A DNA stretch of 64,000 nt from Candidatus Melainabacteria bacterium (GTDB lineage Bacteria > Cyanobacteriota > Vampirovibrionia > Obscuribacterales > Obscuribacteraceae): assembly GCA_016716405.1 (NCBI GenBank), contig JADJWK010000004.1, positions 186,001 to 250,000 on the forward strand, in the 5' to 3' direction. The notes beneath the pieces are model-generated. The model was not told the origin of the DNA and did no database searches. It saw nothing but the letters and a program-made list of their open reading frames with translations. Every line of letters starts with the position of its first letter. The stretch's first letter is position 1. Both the position numbers and the translations under genes were made by a program. Positions 23,110-31,832 of the stretch are shown piece after piece.

Positions 23110-24411
23110 CTAGACCTCGCCGGAAAGCATATCGAAAAGCCGGCCCAGAAGACGGTATCCGTCGGCGCGCAGACCATTGTGCTCATATTCGTTGGTGACC
23201 CAGAGCCTGGTATTGCCCATGATATCAGCAAGGTTCTGGGAGAATTCTCTCTCGACGTACATATCTTCGTCGTAAACACAGGCCACCACAGGTACCTCGT
23301 TGCGCTTCAAGACCGCCAGATCATAGAGCGCCGGCCAGTCGTCCGCCGCTGCCAGAATCTCGGCGCAGTCTTTGAGCGGAGACAGATATTCGTATTGATC
23401 GAACATGAATGGATAAATCATCTCGCCTGTGAAATAGACCGGGTCAGCGCCCGGGCGCAGCGGATCGAAATCGGCGAACTCGGCGCGCACGCGCTGAGCC
23501 GACCAGTTCGAGGCAGCACCCTCGCAATAGATAGCCTCGTGCAAAAGAGCATAGATGGGATTGGTCTCGAAAGATCCCTGGGTCTGCTCGACCCTCCGCA
23601 GGAAGGCAAAGCCCAGCTCCCTGTCGTCCCGGCCCGGAAAGGCATCCTCGAGCAGGTAGTGAACCGTCTCGAACCCGTCGCTCATGCCGAAAGAGATCCC
23701 GACCTGTTGCAGTCGCTCGGGGCTGAGCGTGCCGCCGCCTGGTAAAGGTGCCGGTGTCTCGGCGAGGATCTCGACCAGCCGTCTCACATGAGCGGCATCC
23801 TCCGGATACCGCTGGTAGTACTGCTCGTTGCGCACGGCGCAGCGTCTATAAGTAGCCCGATAAACGTCGTCGACACTCACCGCAACCGGTGGCAGGCCCC
23901 CGGTGATCATCACCGCCTCGAGCCCCTCCGGCGCAGCGCTCAGATAATGAGTCAGGCAGAAGCCTCCGTAACTCTGACCGAGACCGGTCCACTTGCGCCC
24001 GGCACCGACCAGCTCGCGCCTGATCAGCTCGGCATCCCGGACGATGGAGTCGCTGCGGAAATGTCTCAGGTAGGCGGCCTGCATCGCCGGCGACTTCATG
24101 CGGGCGAGGCTCTGGAAAGTCACAGGCGCGCTCCTGCCCGTACCTCTCTGGTCGAGGAGCAGGACACGATACTCTTCCACGGCTCTTGCCAGCCAGCCGC
24201 TCTTGGCCATCGGTCTGGGAGACTGGAAGCCAGGCCCGCCCTGGAAGAAAACCAGCCAGGGAAGCTTCTCGTTGCCCTGACCGGATGAGCCGACCACCTC
24301 CCGCGCGAAAATCTCGATCCTCTCACCGCCCGGGCGACGGTAATCAAGGGGAGCCTCGAAACAATGGTCGGTCACTACCAGACCGGGAATCCGGTTTACC
24401 TGCCTGATCAT
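23110..24411 (-). CDS. Alpha/beta hydrolase, prolyl aminopeptidase-like (peptidase S33)
   Basis: 433 aa, no signal peptide. S33 hallmarks in order: FFQGGPG oxyanion segment (55-61), LLLDQRGTGRSAP (84-95), nucleophile elbow G-Q-S147-Y-G-G, a long cap domain, then likely acid residue in ACVYDEDMYV and His in NEYEHNGLRADG close to the C-terminus. Proline iminopeptidases release N-terminal proline from peptides; related S33 enzymes take other substrates. The start has no Shine-Dalgarno, but TATCAT lies 7 nt before the ATG, so the mRNA may be leaderless. It is divergent from a PepSY gene that shares the same -10 region. Confidence 0.92.
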   Translation of the reverse strand: MIRQVNRIPGLVVTDHCFEAPLDYRRPGGERIEIFAREVVGSSGQGNEKLPWLVFFQGGPGFQSPRPMAKSGWLARAVEEYRVLLLDQRGTGRSAPVTFQSLARMKSPAMQAAYLRHFRSDSIVRDAELIRRELVGAGRKWTGLGQSYGGFCLTHYLSAAPEGLEAVMITGGLPPVAVSVDDVYRATYRRCAVRNEQYYQRYPEDAAHVRRLVEILAETPAPLPGGGTLSPERLQQVGISFGMSDGFETVHYLLEDAFPGRDDRELGFAFLRRVEQTQGSFETNPIYALLHEAIYCEGAASNWSAQRVRAEFADFDPLRPGADPVYFTGEMIYPFMFDQYEYLSPLKDCAEILAAADDWPALYDLAVLKRNEVPVVACVYDEDMYVEREFSQNLADIMGNTRLWVTNEYEHNGLRADGYRLLGRLFDMLSGEV

Positions 24412-24417
24412 AGCTAG

Positions 24418-24424
24418 TATGATA
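24418..24424. promoter_or_regulatory. Symmetric -10 element shared by divergent genes
   Basis: The heptamer TATGATA gives TATGAT on the plus strand (for the gene at 24451) and TATCAT on the minus strand (for the gene starting at 24411, with 7 nt between). The plus-strand transcript would have a leader of about 20 nt with a ribosome site; the minus-strand transcript would be leaderless. Confidence 0.5.
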
Positions 24425-24450
24425 CCCTACCGCCCCTCAGGGAGATTCAT

Positions 24451-24765
24451 ATGTCCAAGCTTCTCAAAACCACGATTGCGTCCAGCCTTCTTCCGGTAGC
24501 CATCTTCGCCCTAGGGCAGGCCGGTCAGGCCGAGGGCGAGGCCGTCAGGCTCAGCCGCCAGGCTAAAATCAGCATGGAAAAGGCCGAGGATATCGCTCTC
24601 AAGTCCGTCCCGGGACGAACCAGGAGCATCGAGCTCGAATGGAACGACGGCAAGCTCCAGTACGAGGTCGAGATCTGCCAGGACAAAAAGAAAATGGAGG
24701 TGACGGTGGACGCGGCTACCGGAGCGGTGCTGGACATCGACCGCCAGATGGGCAAGTGCGACTGA
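24451..24765 (+). CDS. Small exported PepSY-domain protein
   Basis: 104 aa. AGGGAGA lies 6 nt before the ATG. A signal peptide covers about 1-27 (SLLPVAIFALGQAGQA). The mature part is one PepSY domain (about 38-100): ISMEKAEDIALKSVPGRTRS, then ELEWNDGKLQYEVEI and VTVDAATGAVLDID, the typical helix plus three-strand pattern. PepSY domains act in periplasmic regulation of peptidases or sensor kinases. An S33 peptidase gene is divergent next to it, but that enzyme appears cytoplasmic. Confidence 0.9.
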   Translation: MSKLLKTTIASSLLPVAIFALGQAGQAEGEAVRLSRQAKISMEKAEDIALKSVPGRTRSIELEWNDGKLQYEVEICQDKKKMEVTVDAATGAVLDIDRQMGKCD

Positions 24766-24774
24766 TTCCGGCTC

Positions 24775-26679
24775 CTATCGCGAAGCTCCTTCCGGATCGC
24801 TTCCAGACTCGATCAAGTCACGCCCCAGGCTTTTGAGGCTGGCGCCGGCTTCTCGCCGCTTCTCTTTCTCCATGGTCACCTCGACTCCGGGCAGCCTGGC
24901 CCTCAGCCAGGCGACTACCGTGCCGTCGACCCTGCCGCAATTGTGAAAAGACAAGGCTCGAAGATGCTTGTTGCCGGAATAGTGCTCGAGGCTTCGCTTC
25001 GCGAAGCGGACCTTGTAGAAGGACAGGTTGAAGCAGGGGACCGTTGAGAGACTCTCCAGGTCGCCAGCTTCCAGGCGGCTGTTGTGTATCTGGAGTCTGC
25101 CCAGGTGCTTGAGACCGCGCAATGCCCTCCAGGCATCATCACTCAACAGGCATTGCTCGTTGAGAATGAGATTCGTCAGTTTCTCGAGCCTGGCGAGCCG
25201 GGCAAGCGCCGCACCACTGATACTCATCTTCGATAACTCCAGACCGGTCAGGGTCTTGATCCGGCTTACCGGCTCGAGAGCCCGGTCAGAAAAGGACGGG
25301 CCCGACAAATGCAACCAGGCAAGCGGTGTCGAAGCGAGACAGGCAAGGTCCTCGTCCTGCAAGCCGTTTGCCCCGAGAAGGGAAAGCCGGTTGAGATTCT
25401 TCATCCTGGATATCATGGCGAGATCGGACTGACCCAGCCCGGCATTGCGAAAGTCCAGCATCTCGAAAGGAAAGGCCGATATTATCTCGATATGAGACTG
25501 GGGAATATCGCAGTCCCGGTAGTTGAGCCCCTTGAGCCCGTCCTTCTCGCGCTCCAGAATCCTCTTCAGCTCCTCATCCGACATCACAGCCTGGATTTTC
25601 ATGATCTTCAGATTGTCGCTCATATCAATCTGATAGTTGACCTCGTCGCCAAGAAGCAAGTCCGTGTACGTAGAATGGGAGCCCACCGGTCCTTTCGCCC
25701 CGGTCGGCGGTTTCGTCACTACATATGCCACCACCACAAAGGCAAGCATGACGAGCGCCGAAAACCCCGCGATGTAGAACACGGCATTTCTTGAATGCCC
25801 CCCCGAGAAATCGTCCGGCTCCTGGACCGCGGCGGGGTCGCCGGCACTGAGAACCGACTGCAGCTCGGCGAAACTTGAAAAACGGCTCTCTCTATCTTTG
25901 GCAAGGCAGCGCGAGATCGCCTTCTCCAGATAAGCCGGCCACTCCCTGCCTGTTTGCTCAAAAAGACCAGGCGGAGTCTCGGATTTGTGCATCATCGTGG
26001 TCTCGAGCACGGTCTCTCCGACAAACGGCGGCGCCCCCGTGAGCGCGGCGTTCATCAGGCAGCCCATGGAATAGATGTCGGCACGCTCGTCTACAGCGCT
26101 CCCGGCGCTCTGCTCCGGCGCCATATACAGTGGCGAGCCCACCGGCTGCCCGGTGGGTGTCTGCTCCTCTTTTCCCTCCCTGTCCTTGAGCCGGGCAAGA
26201 CCGAAGTCTACGATAAACGCTCGCCCGCTCTCGATCATGACATTGCCCGGCTTCAAATCCCGGTGCAGGACGCCCATACCGTGCGCGTGTCGCATGGCGG
26301 AGCAGATGCTCGAGAACAGCCTCAGGGCATCAGGCAGATCAATCGAGCCCTGCTCCTCGAGAAGCGAAGCCAGACTCCTGCCGGCGATGAAATCGCACAC
26401 GAGATAAGGTTGACCGCCCTCGGTCATCCCGAAATCAAGGACCTTGACGATGCCCTCGTGATTGAGCCGGGCCAGCGCCTTCGCCTCTTTTTGAAAGCGC
26501 ATTATCTGCTTGTGGCTCAGACCGGAGCGCAAGACTTTGAGCGCCACATCCTTGTCAAGCAAGCGGTCCCGCACCCTGTAAACAACCCCGACACCGCCGC
26601 TACCGAGCAGCTCCAGGGGATCGTAGCGCTCGGCCAGTTTTTCTGATTGCGGGAAGCCCTCGATCATCCTCAGTTTCAT
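24775..26679 (-). CDS. Transmembrane Ser/Thr kinase with extracytoplasmic leucine-rich repeats
   Basis: 634 aa. Kinase domain at about 19-275: GSGGVGVVYR loop, K48 in VALKVL, HRDLKPGN (139-146), DFG (158-160), GSPLYMAPEQ activation segment; all catalytic residues are present. A transmembrane helix (about 299-322) leads to an extracytoplasmic region (about 340-600) with degenerate leucine-rich repeats of the ribonuclease-inhibitor type (LNRLSLLGANGLQDEDLACL, LTGLELSKMSISGAALARL). The architecture is kinase-TM-LRR, the reverse order of plant receptor kinases. It converges with the PepSY gene and is divergent from a methyltransferase gene. GGAGG abuts the first ATG, so M5 (26667) may be the true start. 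Confidence 0.92.
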   Translation of the reverse strand: MKLRMIEGFPQSEKLAERYDPLELLGSGGVGVVYRVRDRLLDKDVALKVLRSGLSHKQIMRFQKEAKALARLNHEGIVKVLDFGMTEGGQPYLVCDFIAGRSLASLLEEQGSIDLPDALRLFSSICSAMRHAHGMGVLHRDLKPGNVMIESGRAFIVDFGLARLKDREGKEEQTPTGQPVGSPLYMAPEQSAGSAVDERADIYSMGCLMNAALTGAPPFVGETVLETTMMHKSETPPGLFEQTGREWPAYLEKAISRCLAKDRESRFSSFAELQSVLSAGDPAAVQEPDDFSGGHSRNAVFYIAGFSALVMLAFVVVAYVVTKPPTGAKGPVGSHSTYTDLLLGDEVNYQIDMSDNLKIMKIQAVMSDEELKRILEREKDGLKGLNYRDCDIPQSHIEIISAFPFEMLDFRNAGLGQSDLAMISRMKNLNRLSLLGANGLQDEDLACLASTPLAWLHLSGPSFSDRALEPVSRIKTLTGLELSKMSISGAALARLARLEKLTNLILNEQCLLSDDAWRALRGLKHLGRLQIHNSRLEAGDLESLSTVPCFNLSFYKVRFAKRSLEHYSGNKHLRALSFHNCGRVDGTVVAWLRARLPGVEVTMEKEKRREAGASLKSLGRDLIESGSDPEGASR

Positions 26680-26715
26680 CCTCCGGTATACTTGTACACC
26701 AAGGCGAAGGGCAAA

Positions 26716-27924
26716 ATGCAGGAACGGCTGATACCGGTAGACGACTATTTCGAGAAGCTCGGAATCCGCAAGTATAAGAACCTCTTGCAGTTCTGGAGCG
26801 CCATCGATGCCGAATACGGGCTCACCCGTGCCCGGGAGCTGGAGTCGGTCTACAAGCGTCTCGAGGCCGGCGACGAAGAGAGCTTTTACGCCAAGATTTT
26901 CCAGAGCCTGGAGCTCAGCATCGCGTTCGCGTCCCTGCGCCAGGATCTCTATCGCAAGTTTATCGCCTGGCTCGATGGCTTCATCACCGGCGAGCCCGCC
27001 GTTATCGTCGACATCGGCTGCGGCAACGGGGTGCTCGCCTGTTATCTGGCTTCTCGCTATCCCCGGGCCCGGGTCATCGGTGTCGATCTAGCGAGCGAGG
27101 CTGTCAGCTGCTCGATAAAGCTCGCCGAAAAGCTCGGCATCGAGAATGCCAGATTTGTCGAAAGCAGCGCCGGGGAGACCGCCGGCATCCTGGCCGGGGA
27201 GAAAGCCGACCTGATCATGAGCGTAGCTGTGCTGGGTCCCGAGCCGGCTCCGGCGGACCCGGCAGAGACACCATTAGAGGCCCTGTTCGAGAAGAGAAAA
27301 AATGACTCCGGCTCGACAACAATCGCCTCGCTCTCGCCTCTTCTCGCCGAAGGCGGCAGCCTGGTCAGTTTCGACAAAGTGAAAGATCCTAGAGCGCAAT
27401 TGAACTGGATAATGGACATCGCCAATGCCGGTCTCAATATCGATTTCGGCCGCTGCGCCTGGCTCGCCTACGAGGACATCGAGGCCGAATTGATCACCCT
27501 GCCTCTAATCGTGGCGCAAAAGGGAGAAGGCGGGACCAATCCGCCCGACTTCGACCGGATACTGTCCTTTCTTCTCGCCGGGGAAGGAAGCGACGCTATC
27601 TGGCGCCTGGAAGGCGAACAGGGGCTTCTGGCCGAGACTCTTTTCCGCCTGGCCGGACCAAGGAGCTTCGTCACCGGGGGACGGGCCGATTATCCCGACC
27701 GGGGCGGCACCTACTGGTATGAGGTCTGGCAGGCCGGTCCTTTCCTGATTTCTTTCGAGCATACCAATCACGGCTACCGGGCCCTTCGATGCTCGAGCCT
27801 GCTCGAGCGATCCGCCTGCCTGGCGGACTTCCATCGCTGGGTAGAGGAGAGCCGCAGCTATTCCACTGTGTCGATTCTCGAGAGTCCGGATATCGACTTC
27901 CAGCGCAAGCCTATCCAAGAATGA
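26716..27924 (+). CDS. Class I SAM-dependent methyltransferase
   Basis: 402 aa from the ATG at 26716, with AAGGG about 7 nt upstream; a TATACT -10 is at 26687-26692. An N-terminal helical part (1-85) is followed by the Rossmann-type SAM-binding core: motif I VDIGCGNGVLACYLA (about 98-112), motif II VIGVDLASEAV, then NARFVESSAGET and DLIMSVAVLG. The C-terminal 180 residues (YPDRGGTYWYEVWQAG, FEHTNHGYRALRCSS) show no known domain and may bind the substrate. Its stop overlaps the start of the downstream degenerate kinase (ATGA), so the two are coupled. Substrate unknown. Confidence 0.88.
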   Translation: MQERLIPVDDYFEKLGIRKYKNLLQFWSAIDAEYGLTRARELESVYKRLEAGDEESFYAKIFQSLELSIAFASLRQDLYRKFIAWLDGFITGEPAVIVDIGCGNGVLACYLASRYPRARVIGVDLASEAVSCSIKLAEKLGIENARFVESSAGETAGILAGEKADLIMSVAVLGPEPAPADPAETPLEALFEKRKNDSGSTTIASLSPLLAEGGSLVSFDKVKDPRAQLNWIMDIANAGLNIDFGRCAWLAYEDIEAELITLPLIVAQKGEGGTNPPDFDRILSFLLAGEGSDAIWRLEGEQGLLAETLFRLAGPRSFVTGGRADYPDRGGTYWYEVWQAGPFLISFEHTNHGYRALRCSSLLERSACLADFHRWVEESRSYSTVSILESPDIDFQRKPIQE

Positions 27925-30131
27925 ATAGAGGCACCTGCACCAGCTGCGGTATGCCCATGCGCGCCATGCGCGGAGGCTCGCTCACCCAGTGGATATCAGC
28001 CTGCGCCTGTGTCTCCAGGGGGGCGTCCGGCGCTCGAAGCGGCAAATATCTCGCCTGCTCCAGGTGCAGGAAAAGAATCCATACCGGCAAGCGCGGCTCG
28101 ATCACGAGCTGGGTGTTTCAAGAGGACATCTGCTCGTGCGTAGCTCCTCGCGCCGGCTGGGAAGACGGCTCCCGATTCGAGGGAGCGCCGGCTGCAGGCG
28201 ATGACCAAAAGAGCAACAGCAGCCAGGCGCTGCCGGATCTGGATGATGATAGTTTTCCCAGGGAGCGCTATGAGCCCCGGGCCCTTCTCGGCATCGGAGA
28301 CGCCGGTGTCGTTTACCTGTGCCTGGATTTGAAGAGCCAGAATGAAGTGGCGGTCAAAGTCATCCATCTTCCCGAAGGACAGGAGCTACTCTGGTTCCAG
28401 CAGGAAGCCCGGGCTACCTCCAGGCTCAACCACCCCGGAATAATCAAAGTCCTCGATTTCGGGGTGTCGGACGGCGGTGCGCCCTATATGGTCATGGAGT
28501 ATGCGCCCGGGGTGACATTGCGCCGGGTGCTCGACTCCTATGGAGCGCTTTCGGTGGACTCGGCACTGGATATAATGACCCAGATCCTATCCGCCCTTGG
28601 TCATGCGCACGAAGAAGGGATGCTGCACGGGGATATCTGCCCGGAAAATGTGATTGTCGTCAACGACGATATCGAGAGGATCGACATCCGCCTCATCGAC
28701 TTCGGGATCGCGCGAATCACCGGTGACACCCGAACCGACGGAGGCGGCGTCGACCAGGTCATGGGCGGGCACGTGCTGTATATGGCACCGGATAAGGTGC
28801 TCGGCTACGACACTACGGTTCGGTCGGAGATTTATTCCCTGGGATGCATGTTCTTCGAGATGCTGACAGGCGACACCCCATTTGGTGGCGCCACCCAGAT
28901 GGAGGTGGTGGAAGAGCACGCTGCCAAACCGGCTCCGAGTCTCGCCCAGGCAACAGGTCTGGACTGGCCGGAAGCATTCGAGAGCCTCGTCGCCCGAGCC
29001 CTATCGAAAAATCCAGATGAGCGCTTCGGCTCCGCTGTCGAGATGCGGAAAGCGATCAAAGAGCTCACCGACCAGGTCGGTCCAGCTCCTGAAGCCGACG
29101 AGCCGGCAGAGGTTCGCGTTGAGGCCCGCAAACAGAGAAATCTCCGCAGAGAGCTTCTGACTGTATCGTTTCTGACGGCAATGGTCCTGATCGTTGCGGG
29201 GGCTGTACTCTACCAGTCCTTCCAGTCGGACCCGATCGGATCGGCTCTGGAAGATTATTCGAGGGTGTCTGCAGAAAATGCGGAGGAGCCGGAATCTCCG
29301 GCAAGAGGTCGATCACCGGAGATAAAAGCGAGAAAGCCCTTCTTTAGCAAGAGAGGACCGAGGCCTGACTCGCTCAGGCCGGTGAACTGGACAGTTTGCG
29401 CCAGAAATGCCACGGACGTCGACCTGGAAATGCTTGCCGGCGACACCGCAATCGAATACCTGGATGTCTCCTTCTCACGCATAAATGGCTCAGGCTTTTC
29501 CCGGATAAGCCATCTTCCCCTCATAGCGGTGCGAGCCAACCAGTGCAGCCTCAGCCGGAAAGGACTGGTCTCGCTCTGCTCGATACAAAGCCTGAACAGT
29601 CTCGATCTCGAAGGAGTAAATGGGCTCGACCGCGAATCTATACAGACCATCGCCCGACTCTCGAGACTGGCTCATCTCAGCTTGAGAGACTGCCACCTGG
29701 ACGACGAGGAAATCGAGCCCCTGAAAGCTTTGAGCGGTCTTCGCTCTCTCACTGTCACCGGCAATTCTCGTATCACCGATGGCGGACTGATGCCGGTCAT
29801 TCGAGCGAACCCGCGTCTAAGCTCCCTTTTCTTGGGCGGAAGCGGCGCGAGCCTGAAAAGTCTTGGAGCCATTGCCGAGCCCGGCAAGATGATGGCACTG
29901 GGAATTACCGACATAGCGATCACCGTAGAGGACATCGAAAAACGCCTGGACTATCCGAATCTTCTCGTGCTCTTTCTTTCCGGAAGCCATCTCAACGACG
30001 ACCATATCAAGGCCCTCAAGAAGTTCAAGAAACTCCGGCTCCTGCTTCTGCTCGAATCGCCAAACGTGAGCGAAGACGCCGTATACGAGTTCAATCAGGC
30101 GGTGCCGCGCTGCCGCGTCTCGAGAGTCTAG
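27921..30131 (+). CDS. Degenerate Ser/Thr kinase with N-terminal tandem Cys4 modules, TM and LRR
   Basis: 736 aa from the ATG at 27921 that overlaps the methyltransferase stop. Residues 1-75 hold two Cys4 modules: C6-x2-C9 ... C28-x-C30 and C46-x2-C49 ... C71-x-C73. Both contain G-x-(L/I)-T-(Q/S)-W-(I/V), like a duplicated zinc ribbon. The kinase domain (about 117-385) keeps K146 (VAVKVI) and DFG (260-262). The catalytic loop reads H236-G-D-I-C-P-E-N instead of HRDxKxxN: the Arg and the catalytic-loop Lys are lost and Asp is kept. The glycine loop is GIGDAG and APE is APD. A transmembrane helix (about 411-431) and extracytoplasmic LRRs (about 500-730) follow. It is probably a pseudokinase or a very weak kinase. 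Confidence 0.88.
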   Translation: MNRGTCTSCGMPMRAMRGGSLTQWISACACVSRGASGARSGKYLACSRCRKRIHTGKRGSITSWVFQEDICSCVAPRAGWEDGSRFEGAPAAGDDQKSNSSQALPDLDDDSFPRERYEPRALLGIGDAGVVYLCLDLKSQNEVAVKVIHLPEGQELLWFQQEARATSRLNHPGIIKVLDFGVSDGGAPYMVMEYAPGVTLRRVLDSYGALSVDSALDIMTQILSALGHAHEEGMLHGDICPENVIVVNDDIERIDIRLIDFGIARITGDTRTDGGGVDQVMGGHVLYMAPDKVLGYDTTVRSEIYSLGCMFFEMLTGDTPFGGATQMEVVEEHAAKPAPSLAQATGLDWPEAFESLVARALSKNPDERFGSAVEMRKAIKELTDQVGPAPEADEPAEVRVEARKQRNLRRELLTVSFLTAMVLIVAGAVLYQSFQSDPIGSALEDYSRVSAENAEEPESPARGRSPEIKARKPFFSKRGPRPDSLRPVNWTVCARNATDVDLEMLAGDTAIEYLDVSFSRINGSGFSRISHLPLIAVRANQCSLSRKGLVSLCSIQSLNSLDLEGVNGLDRESIQTIARLSRLAHLSLRDCHLDDEEIEPLKALSGLRSLTVTGNSRITDGGLMPVIRANPRLSSLFLGGSGASLKSLGAIAEPGKMMALGITDIAITVEDIEKRLDYPNLLVLFLSGSHLNDDHIKALKKFKKLRLLLLLESPNVSEDAVYEFNQAVPRCRVSRV

Positions 30132-30156
30132 TCGGGCCCGTGACGGACTCGCAAGA

Positions 30157-31413
30157 CTAGGCGTCGTAGCTGCCCACTTCCCGGCGCATGCGAGCGAAGC
30201 TCAGGAGCGCCCGCTCGAGGCTGGAGCCCTTGAGCAGAACGAGGCTGACCAGGCTGCGGGCGTGGGTGACGAGACCTTCGTCGACCCGGGAGAGATTGAT
30301 CAGGACACTGGATAGCTTTTCGTCACTGGCATAGGTCTTGATGATGATGTCCCGGAGCTCGTTGCGGGTGGTGCTTCGATCCAGCTCGAGATCCACCAGC
30401 TTTCCGAAATCGTCCGGTCTGGAAATCATCTGCTTGGTGAGATCCCGGATCATCTCCGGAGTCAGGAAGCCGCTTGCCAGAAGGAACCGATAAAGATTGA
30501 GCGGCGCCTCGGACTCGTCGAGATCGGTAGCCCAGGTGTCGCGGCTCTCTTCCAGGGCGTCGACTCGCTCCTGTACCGAAGAAAGGAAAGAGATGGCCTC
30601 CTGGGCCGTGACATACCCTCGATCGATGAGCTTGCTCAGCGCCAGCGCCGCGTCCACCATACTGGTATTGATCCAGTCGAAGCCGGAAAGAACTTCCTCG
30701 AGCGGAACATGATTGGCCCTGGCAAAACTGATCGCCGGCTTGAGATCGCTCTCGTCACAAATACGCCCCGCCACCAGCAGGTCCTGGAGCTCGAGGTGAA
30801 TCACCGGGCGCATGAGCTCCGGAGTCACCATCAGCGGCATCAGCTTCAGCTTGTCTACGGCATCGCCGAAGCGCATGCCGTTCATGCGTACATCGGTCTG
30901 GCAGGCCAGTGCCGTATCGACTATCTGCTCCGGTATTCTCAAATCGATGCAGAGCACTCGCCCCAGAGGCAGGCCGCAGAGCTTCTGCAGAGCAAGAGCT
31001 TCCTGGAGCTGAGCGGCGTCGATCAGCTCGGCGCTCACCAGAAGCTCGCCCAGCCTCACCGACTCGAGATCGTCGGCAGCACAACCATGCGCGGCAAGAG
31101 CCTCGCGGATAGGCCAGCCCCGGCGCTTGGCCATGGAGAAGGCTTCCTGCACCTGATAGAGCTCCACCGAGCCGCGACGGAAAAGTCCATGAAGCTCCAG
31201 CAACATGGAAAGATCGTCGTCGGTAAGCAGACCCCTGACCACAAGGGTCCGGCCCAGGGGAAGCCCGACTTCCCGGGAAGCCTTGAGAGCGGCGTTGAGC
31301 TTGTCCGGCGGCAGCACGTCGAGGACGCAGAGGAAGTCTCCGATACGCAATTCCCGGGCGTTGTCGATGTCCGGTTCGGCAGTGATCAGTTCTCCAGGCG
31401 TCAGCGTCGACAT
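30157..31413 (-). CDS. MshEN/GspE N-terminal-like repeat protein, no ATPase
   Basis: 418 aa, no signal peptide. It is built of helical repeats of the kind found at the N-terminus of type II secretion/type IV pilus ATPases: residues 23-76 (RIGDFLCVLDVLPPDKLNAA ... GLPLGRTLVVRGLLTDDDL), 120-172 (RLGELLVSAELIDAAQLQEA ... GLPLGRVLCIDLRIPEQ), and weaker copies around 86-115 and 206-262. In MshE-type proteins two such repeats bind cyclic di-GMP. No Walker motifs are present, so this is a stand-alone module. It could be a c-di-GMP or protein-docking factor; binding is not shown by the sequence. A TTG/GTG start cannot be excluded. No ribosome site is seen at the ATG. Confidence 0.75.
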   Translation of the reverse strand: MSTLTPGELITAEPDIDNARELRIGDFLCVLDVLPPDKLNAALKASREVGLPLGRTLVVRGLLTDDDLSMLLELHGLFRRGSVELYQVQEAFSMAKRRGWPIREALAAHGCAADDLESVRLGELLVSAELIDAAQLQEALALQKLCGLPLGRVLCIDLRIPEQIVDTALACQTDVRMNGMRFGDAVDKLKLMPLMVTPELMRPVIHLELQDLLVAGRICDESDLKPAISFARANHVPLEEVLSGFDWINTSMVDAALALSKLIDRGYVTAQEAISFLSSVQERVDALEESRDTWATDLDESEAPLNLYRFLLASGFLTPEMIRDLTKQMISRPDDFGKLVDLELDRSTTRNELRDIIIKTYASDEKLSSVLINLSRVDEGLVTHARSLVSLVLLKGSSLERALLSFARMRREVGSYDA

Positions 31414-31467
31414 AGTTCGGGGCTCTGAGAAGGAAGGGCTTTATGCAAGACCCATATTTTACAGGCA

Positions 31468-31488
31468 GATCCCCCTGGATGGGGGATC
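31468..31488. promoter_or_regulatory. GC-rich hairpin in the divergent intergenic region
   Basis: A perfect 8-bp inverted repeat, GATCCCCC / GGGGGATC, with a TGGAT loop, lies 55 nt upstream of the MshEN-like gene (minus strand) and about 120 nt upstream of the exporter promoter. There is no T run, so an operator or RNA structure is more likely than a terminator. Confidence 0.4.
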
Positions 31489-31576
31489 GTTGTCATGGCT
31501 TTCGAAAAACTTTCTATTTCGGATAAGACCGTGCTTACCATCATCCATGGTGTCAAATTCATCGCATCCAATTCAA

Positions 31577-31605
31577 TTAGCACCACTAACGGTATCATAT
31601 ATACT
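31577..31605 (+). promoter_or_regulatory. Candidate promoter of the ABC exporter
   Basis: -35 TTAGCA (31577-31582), 17-nt spacer, -10 TATACT (31600-31605). Transcription would start near 31612 and give a leader of about 330 nt before the ATPase gene. Confidence 0.5.
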
Positions 31606-31722
31606 ATTAGATCTGCGCAACGTAACCAAACGCAAACTGGCGCTTGCCATCGTCGGGGTTTGTGGTATATTTGCAGAAGAGTTTTTGGCGCTTGCGCCAG
31701 GCAAATTTCCCGGAGGGAAAAC

Positions 31723-31758
31723 ATGAGACCGATCGCAATAGGCATATTTCATCATTGA
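31723..31758 (+). CDS. Leader peptide MRPIAIGIFHH upstream of the ABC exporter
   Basis: An 11-codon ORF with the strong ribosome site GGAGGG 6 nt before its ATG. It ends 185 nt before the ATPase start, and the gap holds a large hairpin (31833-31906) followed by T residues. This is the arrangement of a translation-dependent attenuator, as known for inducible drug-resistance genes. The coding potential is too short to judge by sequence alone; position and ribosome site are the evidence. Confidence 0.5.
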   Translation: MRPIAIGIFHH

Positions 31759-31832
31759 GGCTGCTTCCGTAGCTTAGCTTTCCTTGATGGGTCCGGTTTT
31801 CCGTCCCCAAGACTCACAGTCATCACAAAAAG

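Noticed and set aside
31495..31722. Plus-strand open frame leading into MRPIAIGIFHH
   Set aside because: The upstream part (from 31495) has no ribosome site, unusual A/T-rich composition and contains the likely exporter promoter. Only the last 11 codons, after a strong ribosome site, look translated.
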